A DNA stretch of 10,879 nucleotides from Chloroflexota bacterium (GTDB lineage: Bacteria; Chloroflexota; Dehalococcoidia; SM23-28-2; RBG-16-64-32), in assembly GCA_022564695.1 (NCBI GenBank), contig JADFKX010000057.1, positions 1 through 10,879 of the forward strand, given 5' to 3'. A program made the position numbers and the translations under genes. The notes under the pieces were generated by a model. That model worked only from the letters and a program-made list of their open reading frames with translations, was not told the origin of the DNA and ran no database searches. Shown here in pieces: positions 6,398-10,879 of the stretch. How positions within the stretch are numbered: the first letter of the stretch is position 1; each line of letters begins with the position of its first letter.

Positions 6398-6433
6398 GAT
6401 GAACGCTGCATCCCGTCTACTAAAGCCGGTCAC

Positions 6434-7288
6434 ATGAAGGTCATCGAAACGGTCGCTGAGATGAAGGAGGCGCGCGCCGACATGGGTGTCGGCGTCGGTC
6501 TCGTCCCCACCATGGGCGGCCTGCACGAAGGCCACCTTTCCCTCGTCCGCCGCGCCCGGAGCGCTGACGGCCACGTCGTCGTCAGCCTATTCGTGAACCC
6601 CTCCCAGTTCGCGCCGAACGAGGACTTCGACGCCTACCCGCGTGACCTAGGGCGCGACCTCCGTTTGCTGGATGCCGAGGGCGTGGGCGTAGTCTTCGCC
6701 CCCGCAGTAGAGGAGATGTACCCGCCCGGCTTCGACGAGTGGGTGGAGGTGCGCGGCCCGCTCACCGATAGGCTGGAGGGCGCCTTCCGTCCGCAGTTCT
6801 TCTGCGGCGTCACCACCGTAGTGGCGCGACTGCTGCGTATCGTCCGGCCCCAGCGGGCCTATTTCGGCGAGAAGGACGCCCAGCAGCTCCGCGTCGTCCG
6901 ACGCATGGCGGAGGAGCAGCGCCTGCCGGTGGAGATCGTGGGCCTACCTACGCTGCGGGAGCCGGACGGCCTGGCGATGAGCAGCCGCAACTCCTACCTG
7001 ACGCCGGAGGAGCGGCAGGCGGCGCTGGTGCTGCCCCGAGCGCTGGAGCTGGGCCGCACGATGGTCGAATGTGAACGAGTCCGAGATGCGGGCAAGCTGA
7101 AGGAGGCGCTGGCGGACTGCATCCGCCGCGAGCCCCTGGCCCGCATCGACTACGTCGCCGTAACGGACTACGAGACGCTGGAAGAGCTGACCGCCATCGA
7201 CCGGCCCGCTCTGCTCCTGCTGGCCGTGCGCACCGGCGCCACCCGCCTCATCGATAACACGCCGCTGACCCCACACCGCTCGCCCTGA
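6434..7288 (+). CDS. panC: Pantothenate synthetase (pantoate-beta-alanine ligase)
   Basis: PanC joins pantoate and beta-alanine with ATP through a pantoyl-adenylate, using the PanD and PanB products. The 284-residue product matches the family length. The nucleotidyltransferase HIGH-like motif is PTMGGLHEGH (25-34, H31 and H34). NPSQF (55-59) binds substrate. FGEKDAQQ (144-151) and DGLAMSSRNSYL (178-189) form the ATP site. The start at ATG 6434 (MKVIETVAEMKEAR) is chosen because upstream in-frame codons translate the intergenic repeat; the ribosome site is weak. One deviation is RPQFFCGV at about 119-126, where most family members have RPGHFxGV, so the His is Phe (residue 122). The gap after panB holds a repeat hairpin, so read-through or a separate promoter is possible. 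The stop codon lies inside a CCCTGAGCCCGTCGAAGGG repeat. Confidence 0.95.
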   Translation: MKVIETVAEMKEARADMGVGVGLVPTMGGLHEGHLSLVRRARSADGHVVVSLFVNPSQFAPNEDFDAYPRDLGRDLRLLDAEGVGVVFAPAVEEMYPPGFDEWVEVRGPLTDRLEGAFRPQFFCGVTTVVARLLRIVRPQRAYFGEKDAQQLRVVRRMAEEQRLPVEIVGLPTLREPDGLAMSSRNSYLTPEERQAALVLPRALELGRTMVECERVRDAGKLKEALADCIRREPLARIDYVAVTDYETLEELTAIDRPALLLLAVRTGATRLIDNTPLTPHRSP

Positions 7289-7314
7289 GCCCGTCGAAGG
7301 GTCACCCTGAGCCC
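7284..7314 (+). repeat. CCCTGAGCCCGTCGAAGGG repeat overlapping the panC stop
   Basis: CCCTGAGCCCGTCGAAGGG is followed closely by a partial second unit, ACCCTGAGCCC. The panC stop TGA is inside the first unit. A fragment of the same repeat (GCCTGTCGAAGG) is at 6386-6397. Confidence 0.6.
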
Positions 7315-7318
7315 ACGT

Positions 7319-7344
7319 TGTAGCGGCGACCTTCAAGTCTCCAG
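7319..7344 (+). repeat. Intergenic repeat, GCGGCGACCTTC element (copy 2)
   Basis: TGTAGCGGCGACCTTCAAG plus TCTCCAG is a diverged copy of the element at 3800-3826. Substitutions on the right arm (AAGTCTCC for AGGTCGCC) weaken the hairpin. Both copies follow panC-derived sequence. Confidence 0.55.
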
Positions 7345-7395
7345 CGGTGGGGGGTGGAGCCCTGAAGTTCTGCACAATCTTCGTCATACCAACCG

Positions 7396-7424
7396 TTGAC
7401 ACCTGTCCAACCCAGGCGCACAAT
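7396..7424 (+). promoter_or_regulatory. Promoter for the GYD-domain gene
   Basis: TTGACA (7396-7401), a 17-base spacer, then CACAAT (7419-7424). It lies 35 bases before the start codon at 7460, after the repeat cluster that ends the pan operon, and so marks a new transcription unit. Confidence 0.6.
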
Positions 7425-7459
7425 GCCGATGTCGAGGCGCAAGCCAGAAGGAGGTTGGG

Positions 7460-7783
7460 ATGGCGATCTATATGTTTGAGGCAGCATTCACTTCAGACGC
7501 ATGGGCTACGCTCGCGAAGAACCCGCAAGACCGAACGGAGGCGGTGCGCACGCTCCTTCAGGGGATTGGGGGAAAGCTCATCTCCTACTACTTCGCGTTC
7601 GGCGATTATGATGTCGTTGTACTCGCCGAGTTGCCTGACAACGGGGCCGCTGCTGCTACCGCCATCGCCGTCGCTGCAGGCGGGGCTATCAGGGCCGTTA
7701 AGACGACGCCCTTGTTGAGCGCCCAGGAGGGAGTCGAGGCGATGCGCAAGGCGGGAGAAGTGAACTACAGGCCGCCGTCCTAA
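7460..7783 (+). CDS. GYD-domain protein (small alpha/beta-barrel-like)
   Basis: A 107-residue soluble protein beginning MAIYMFEAAFTSDAWATLAKNP. It has the features of the GYD domain family: an N-terminal strand, a helix with the conserved A-x-L-x-x-NPQDR segment, GGKLISYYFAFGDYDVVVLAELPD (about 37-60) containing the GDYD signature, and a helix-strand end with KTTPLLSAQEG. The fold resembles ferredoxin-like small barrels that usually dimerise. No enzymatic role is established for the family to my knowledge, and no catalytic set is visible. The ATG is strongly supported by AAGGAGGTTGGG immediately upstream. It has its own promoter at 7396-7424 and sits between the pan operon and yebC, with no clear functional link to either. 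Confidence 0.85.
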   Translation: MAIYMFEAAFTSDAWATLAKNPQDRTEAVRTLLQGIGGKLISYYFAFGDYDVVVLAELPDNGAAAATAIAVAAGGAIRAVKTTPLLSAQEGVEAMRKAGEVNYRPPS

Positions 7784-7803
7784 GACAGTCACATCGCATC
7801 CCG

Positions 7804-7838
7804 TTGACACTCGCCCCCGCGCCACGTTGTGCTAAAAT
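7804..7838 (+). promoter_or_regulatory. Probable yebC promoter with extended -10
   Basis: TGTGCTAAAAT (7828-7838) contains TGC-TAAAAT, an extended -10. A perfect TTGACA lies at 7804-7809, but 23 bases separate it from TAAAAT, too long for a standard pair, so the extended -10 probably does the work. Predicted transcription starts at about 7845, only some seven bases before the yebC ATG. Confidence 0.5.
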
Positions 7839-7851
7839 ACGCCTGAGCGCT

Positions 7852-8607
7852 ATGGGCGGACATTCGCACTGGTCCACGATCAAGCGTCAGAAGGGCGCCT
7901 CCGACGCCAAGCGCGGTCAGCTTTTCACCAAGCTCTCGCGTGAGATCACCGTATCCGCCCGCGAGGGCGGCGGCGATCCGGCGATGAACTCTCGCCTGCG
8001 CCTTGCCATCGACAAGGCGCGCGAGAGCAACATGCCCGCCGACACGATCAAGCGCGGCATCGAGCGTGGCGTCGGCGGCGGCGATGCGGCCGCCCTCGTC
8101 GAGACGACGTTCGAGGGCTACGGCCCCGGTGGCGTCGCCATCATCATGCAGGTACTCACCGATAACAGGAACCGCACCGTATCCGAGATCCGTACCACCC
8201 TCTCCCGTAACGGCGGCAGCCTGGGCGAATCTGGCAGCGTCGCCTGGCAGTTCGATAGCGTCGGCTTCATCGCCCTGGACGTGGGCGATGGCGACCCGGA
8301 AGAGGTGGCGCTTGCCGCCATCGACGCCGGCGCCGAGGACGTCCGCACGGAGGATGGCCGCCTGGAGGTCTACACCGCGCCCACGGAGCTGATCAAGGTG
8401 CGACGGGCGCTGGAGGAGGCCGGCCTCTCCGTCTCCACCGCTGAGCTCTCCATGCTGCCCAAGAACACCCTGGCGCTGGACGAAAGCTCGGCCGCGCAGG
8501 TGCTCCGGCTCCTCGATATACTGGAAGACCTGGATGACGTCCAGAAGGTGTACTCCAACGCGGACTTCCCCGAGTCCGTCCTCATGGAGTACGCCGCGGC
8601 TCAGTAG
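7852..8607 (+). CDS. yebC: YebC/TACO1-family protein
   Basis: A 251-residue cytosolic protein of the YebC/PmpR/TACO1 family. Members are described as DNA-binding regulators, and more recently as ribosome-associated factors that help translate difficult sequences. The highly conserved N-terminus GGHSHWSTIKRQKGASDAKRG (from residue 2), LFTKLSREITVSAREGG, NSRLRLAIDKARESNMP, then IKRGIERGVGG and EGYGPGGVAIIMQVLTDN are all present. Length is normal. I chose ATG 7852, since the conserved MGGHSHW N-terminus begins there; an upstream in-frame start would translate the promoter. There is no clear Shine-Dalgarno site and the predicted 5' leader is only a few bases, so the mRNA may be leaderless. It precedes ruvC and ruvA, a linkage seen in many bacteria. 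Confidence 0.95.
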   Translation: MGGHSHWSTIKRQKGASDAKRGQLFTKLSREITVSAREGGGDPAMNSRLRLAIDKARESNMPADTIKRGIERGVGGGDAAALVETTFEGYGPGGVAIIMQVLTDNRNRTVSEIRTTLSRNGGSLGESGSVAWQFDSVGFIALDVGDGDPEEVALAAIDAGAEDVRTEDGRLEVYTAPTELIKVRRALEEAGLSVSTAELSMLPKNTLALDESSAAQVLRLLDILEDLDDVQKVYSNADFPESVLMEYAAAQ

Positions 8608-8637
8608 CCCCCAAAATGTAGTCTTACTGGTGGCCGA

Positions 8638-9147
8638 TTGACGGACACAGACACCCTCATCGTTCTCGGCATAGACCCCGGCATCTCCGTCACCGGCTAC
8701 GGCCTCGTCCGACTCGAGGGCCGCGACCACACCCTCATAGACTTCGGTGCCATCCGCACGTCGAACCGCCTGCCCCGAGGCGAGCGGCTCCTGGCGATAC
8801 ACCAGGGCCTCCTGGAGGTCATCCGACGCTCGCGGCCGCACGAGGTAGCGGTCGAGGACTTCTACGCCGGGCACATGCGCGCCGCCGTCGCCGTGGGGGA
8901 GGCGCGGGCCATGGCGCTGCTGGCGGCGGCACAGGCGGAGCTGCCGGTATCCCTGTACAAGCCGCTGGAGGTGAAGCAGTTCGTGACCACCTACGGTCAG
9001 GGGAGCAAGGAGCAGGTGCAGGAGATGGTGCGCGCCCTGCTGCGAATGGACGAACCGCCTCAGTCCGCCGACGCCGCCGACGCCCTCGCCGTCGCCCTCT
9101 GCCACTGCCTCAAGCGTCGCAGCAACCTCCTCGAGGTGTCGTCGTGA
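8638..9147 (+). CDS. ruvC: Crossover junction endodeoxyribonuclease RuvC
   Basis: RuvC cuts Holliday junctions symmetrically during recombinational repair, acting with RuvA and RuvB on branched DNA. The 169-residue product has the RNase H-like fold. The four acidic metal-binding residues are visible: D13 in GIDPG, E73 in AVEDFY, and D145 and D148 in SADAADALAVALCH. The HMRAAVAVGEARAMALLAAA helix and YGQGSKEQVQEMV block are typical. The start is TTG 8638 with a weak GGTGG upstream. It lies 30 bases after yebC, and its TGA overlaps the GTG of ruvA by four bases (GTGA), so ruvC and ruvA are translationally coupled. Length is slightly shorter than some homologues but complete. Confidence 0.94.
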   Translation: MTDTDTLIVLGIDPGISVTGYGLVRLEGRDHTLIDFGAIRTSNRLPRGERLLAIHQGLLEVIRRSRPHEVAVEDFYAGHMRAAVAVGEARAMALLAAAQAELPVSLYKPLEVKQFVTTYGQGSKEQVQEMVRALLRMDEPPQSADAADALAVALCHCLKRRSNLLEVSS

Positions 9148-9860
9148 GCCCCATCGCCCGCCTCACCGGCGTCGTCGCGGAGTGCGGGCCGGACTGGCTC
9201 ATCGTGGACGTGAACGGCGTCGGCTACCTGGTGCACGGCCCTGTCGATACAGTCGCCGGCGCGAAGGTCGGCGCCGAGATCGCCCTGCACACGCACCTGT
9301 CCGTGCGCGATGACGGGATGACGCTGTACGGCTTCGCCTCCGCGGACGAGCGTAGCCTGTTTCAGACGCTAATCGCCGTCAGCGGCGTTGGCCCCAAGGT
9401 GGCGCTGGCCTTGCTCTCCGTCATGACCGTCGACGAACTCTCCTACGCTATCGCATCGGGGAACGCGGCGGCGCTGTCACGGGCGCCCGGCGTGGGGCAA
9501 AAGCTGGCGAGCCGCATCGCGCTGGAGCTGCGAGACAAACTGACGGCGGAGCCCGGACCTGCCGGAGTCTCGGGCGACTCGTCGGAAGTGGTCGCCGCCC
9601 TCATGGGGCTGGGCTACAGCCAGTCGGAAGCGCTGGAGGCGGTGGCCAAGAGCGATCTGCCCGCGGACGCGCCCGTGGAGGACAAGGTTCGGCTCGCCCT
9701 CAGCTACTTCGCGGGCACCCCGGCGGGGAGTAGAGCGACCTCACGGACGCCCGCTCGTCCTGCCTGTCCGCCTCCGGCGGAAGCGCCGGCCACGCCTGCA
9801 GACGGCGAGACGCCCTATCCTATTCGGGCGTCTTTTCCTCTTGATGTTTGCCGCTCTTAG
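9144..9860 (+). CDS. ruvA: Holliday junction branch-migration protein RuvA, C-terminally extended
   Basis: RuvA tetramers bind Holliday junctions and recruit the RuvB motor. Domain I (about 1-65) includes NGVGYLVHGP and LSVRDDGMTLYGF. Domain II has the two helix-hairpin-helix motifs, VSGVGPKVALALL and APGVGQKLASRIALELRDKL. Domain III (about 145-193) is the RuvB-contacting three-helix part, with LMGLGYSQSEALEAV and EDKVRLALSYFAG. The frame then continues for about 45 more Pro/Ala-rich residues (TPAGSRATSRTPARP onward) through a repeat hairpin and the operon's terminator, giving 238 residues where about 200 is usual. The extension is probably a lost stop codon rather than function. Translation starts at GTG overlapping the ruvC stop. 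No ruvB follows; the next frame is convergent and overlaps by 41 bases. Confidence 0.92.
   Translation: MSPIARLTGVVAECGPDWLIVDVNGVGYLVHGPVDTVAGAKVGAEIALHTHLSVRDDGMTLYGFASADERSLFQTLIAVSGVGPKVALALLSVMTVDELSYAIASGNAAALSRAPGVGQKLASRIALELRDKLTAEPGPAGVSGDSSEVVAALMGLGYSQSEALEAVAKSDLPADAPVEDKVRLALSYFAGTPAGSRATSRTPARPACPPPAEAPATPADGETPYPIRASFPLDVCRS
9753..9781 (+). repeat. Hairpin repeat, TCCGCC-TCC-GGCGGA (copy D)
   Basis: GCTCGTCCTGCCTGTCCG followed by CCTCCGGCGGA, 26 of 28 positions matching the copy at 6357. The hairpin arms TCCGCC/GGCGGA carry the T-A outer pair. It lies inside the extended 3' part of the ruvA frame. Confidence 0.65.
9808..9836 (+). terminator. Intrinsic terminator of the yebC-ruvC-ruvA unit
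   Basis: AGACGCCC (9808-9815) pairs perfectly with GGGCGTCT (9826-9833) around a ten-base loop; a run of four T spans 9833-9836. It acts on the plus strand; the minus strand has no T-run after the stem. It overlaps the last codons of both ruvA and the convergent minus-strand gene. Confidence 0.75.
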
Positions 9861-10719
9861 GCATCTCCATCCCGAGAGCAGTCGCTATCCTCGTAATACT
9901 CTCACCCACCGCACCCTCAGGCCGTTCATCAACCGCATTTCGCAGGCGCTCCTTGAATGCGCTGACTCCAGCCTTGTCTGGATGCTCTTCCAACAGGTTG
10001 GTGTGCGCATCGAGCAGATCCGCGAGCCAAGAGAGACCAGCCTCTCCCCGCTTTTCCAAGACGACAGAGAAGAATCGATCCACAGCGCCCCCGTTATCGA
10101 TAACGTTGGACCTTGATACTTCAGACCCGAACAGGTTGAAGAACGGTTCGGCTGGGTTGCCCCCTGCATTTATCGCTGCCTGCAGGGCTCCTCTTCCGAG
10201 GAGCTCTCTGCGCTCCACTGATAGCTGATCTACAATCTTTCCCCAGGAGGACTGAGACGGAAGTTTCGTCAGCTGGCCTCGGGCCGCAACGTCGGCGAAA
10301 TCCGCGAGGGCGTCGAGATAATGGACCCCGAGGCTCAAACTTATCTTCTGGACGGATAGCTCGACAGCGAGACCAAGAACGTCGTCTTGATTTTCCAGAT
10401 GATCCAACCACTCCCGTCTTTCAATGCGACCTAGCGCTTCAACGCACCATTGCCCAAATTCCTTATCATAAGAAACTGCGGCTATTAGCCCAACGCCAGA
10501 CACTCCTTTTCCACTTGTAAATCTGCTTCCAGGGGCAAATGATACTACCCTCTTTAGCATATGTGAATTATGTGTAACTGTAAAATCTCCTAAAAGAAAT
10601 CTTCCGTTTCCATTAATTTCCAATCCATAATATTCTCCTTTACCAACTTTTTCTAAAGAAATACCATAATTTAAAGGATTCTTATTTATTCTTCTTGGAT
10701 TGCATTTTTTTCTTTTAAT
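9820..10719 (-). CDS. Composite frame: intein end, MCM helicase fragment, then unknown protein
   Basis: The open frame runs from just after a TAA at 10722-10720 to a stop at 9822-9820. It has three parts. Bases 10719-10567 are the C-terminal end of an intein, ending GDFTVTHN. Bases 10566-10435 encode 44 residues that fit an MCM replicative helicase immediately after its P-loop lysine: SHMLKRVVSFAPGSRF, then TSGKGVSGVGLIAAV and QWCVEA. Bases 10434-9820 encode 204 residues I do not recognise. They look mostly helical, with no Walker B (DExD) or arginine finger as MCM would need, and end in a charged tail (GKHQEEKTPE). An apparent TTG start at 10623 is internal to the intein and probably not real. 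GC is about 63% in the unknown part and about 45% in the MCM part. I read this as an in-frame junction of two unrelated sequences, probably an assembly join. Confidence 0.7.
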   Translation of the reverse strand: MKRKKCNPRRINKNPLNYGISLEKVGKGEYYGLEINGNGRFLLGDFTVTHNSHMLKRVVSFAPGSRFTSGKGVSGVGLIAAVSYDKEFGQWCVEALGRIERREWLDHLENQDDVLGLAVELSVQKISLSLGVHYLDALADFADVAARGQLTKLPSQSSWGKIVDQLSVERRELLGRGALQAAINAGGNPAEPFFNLFGSEVSRSNVIDNGGAVDRFFSVVLEKRGEAGLSWLADLLDAHTNLLEEHPDKAGVSAFKERLRNAVDERPEGAVGESITRIATALGMEMPKSGKHQEEKTPE

Positions 10720-10879
10720 TTATGTACACATCGATCACTATATCTGCTACTCCTATCACCGTCAGTTACAATTACATATCCTTCTCTAAAAGGATTATCA
10801 CCATCAGAATCTTTGCAGAAATTTTCTGTTTTACATAGAAATTCTACAATGCTATTTGTTCCATCAATTATACTATATT
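10567..10879 (-). mobile_element. Intein, C-terminal part, with a one-base frameshift (runs off the right edge)
   Basis: The minus strand encodes NPLNYGISLEKVGKGEYYG, then LEINGNGRF and LLGDFTVTHN followed by Ser. This is the intein C-terminal splicing region with penultimate His, terminal Asn and a Ser as first extein residue. The cut point is between 10567 and 10566. Upstream, a second frame (10877 to 10686) reads DGDRSSRYSDRCVHKLKEK before stopping. It joins the splicing domain in one sensible run (KLKEKKCNPRRINKNPLNYG) if the seven A at 10711-10705 were eight. The intein is very AT-rich (15 G+C of 60 in 10681-10740), more so than its flanking MCM sequence. No homing-endonuclease LAGLIDADG motif is visible in the part present. 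If the frameshift is real, it prevents splicing and inactivates the host protein. Confidence 0.85.

Noticed and set aside
6332..6433. Longer panC frame starting at 6332
   Set aside because: The added residues translate the intergenic hairpin repeat; ATG 6434 gives the normal PanC length and start.
9841..10228. Plus-strand open frames at 9841-10228
   Set aside because: They are shadows of the minus-strand gene, lack ribosome sites, and have no protein-like composition.
10121..10434. A frameshift restoring the rest of MCM (Walker B, arginine finger) after QWCVEA
   Set aside because: The other minus-strand frames in this stretch show no DExDK or other MCM text, and the frame used has normal codon character, so the change is a junction, not a frameshift.
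1..10879. CRISPR array, tRNA, rRNA, prophage or insertion-sequence transposase
   Set aside because: No regularly spaced direct repeats, no tRNA-like cloverleaf, no transposase or integrase motifs were seen on either strand; only short hairpin repeats and the intein are mobile-element-like.

Overview
This window looks like a GC-rich bacterial chromosome fragment, most likely from the Chloroflexota (Dehalococcoidia/SAR202-like), probably a metagenomic contig. The basis is the gene content, TTGACA-type promoters, TTG/GTG starts, a pan-type RNA leader before panD (a motif known from Chloroflexota, Bacillota and Deltaproteobacteria), and several short hairpin repeats between genes. The phylum is an inference from sequence character, not a database result.

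Layout. Bases 1-222 (minus) hold the 5' end of an unrecognised gene, running off the left edge and divergent from a thiolase (491-1735, +). A membrane-anchored sortase (1802-2575, -) converges on the thiolase and diverges from a P1/DmpA-type Ntn peptidase (2681-3664, +). A gene-poor stretch, 3665-4157, follows. It holds a decayed copy of a panC 3' end, two repeat elements, a near-consensus promoter, two tandem hairpins with paired bulged adenines (pan motif) and an intrinsic terminator that ends just before panD. The pantothenate cluster is panD (4158-4544), a short-chain dehydrogenase (4594-5430), panB (5444-6286) and panC (6434-7288). It supplies beta-alanine, ketopantoate and the final condensation. 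No recognisable ketopantoate reductase is present, and the SDR occupies that place in the cluster. Next come a small GYD-domain protein (7460-7783) and the conserved trio yebC-ruvC-ruvA (7852-9860), which ends in a terminator at 9808-9836.

The right end is the anomaly. A minus-strand reading frame (9820-10719) begins inside an intein, passes the His-Asn/Ser splice junction, continues for 44 residues of MCM-helicase sequence from just after the P-loop lysine, then turns abruptly at about 10435 into a protein with no MCM character. GC falls from about 63% (10141-10320) to about 45% (10441-10560) and about 25-28% (10561-10740). The intein frame is also broken by a one-base shift at an A7 run. 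This is either a chimeric assembly join to an archaeal/DPANN-like or viral MCM gene, or a real transfer and fusion. Reads across 10435 would decide.

Most distinctive items: the pan leader with its terminator, the panC remnant upstream of the pan operon, a hairpin repeat family with a compensatory base-pair change, and the intein-bearing MCM fragment at the right edge.
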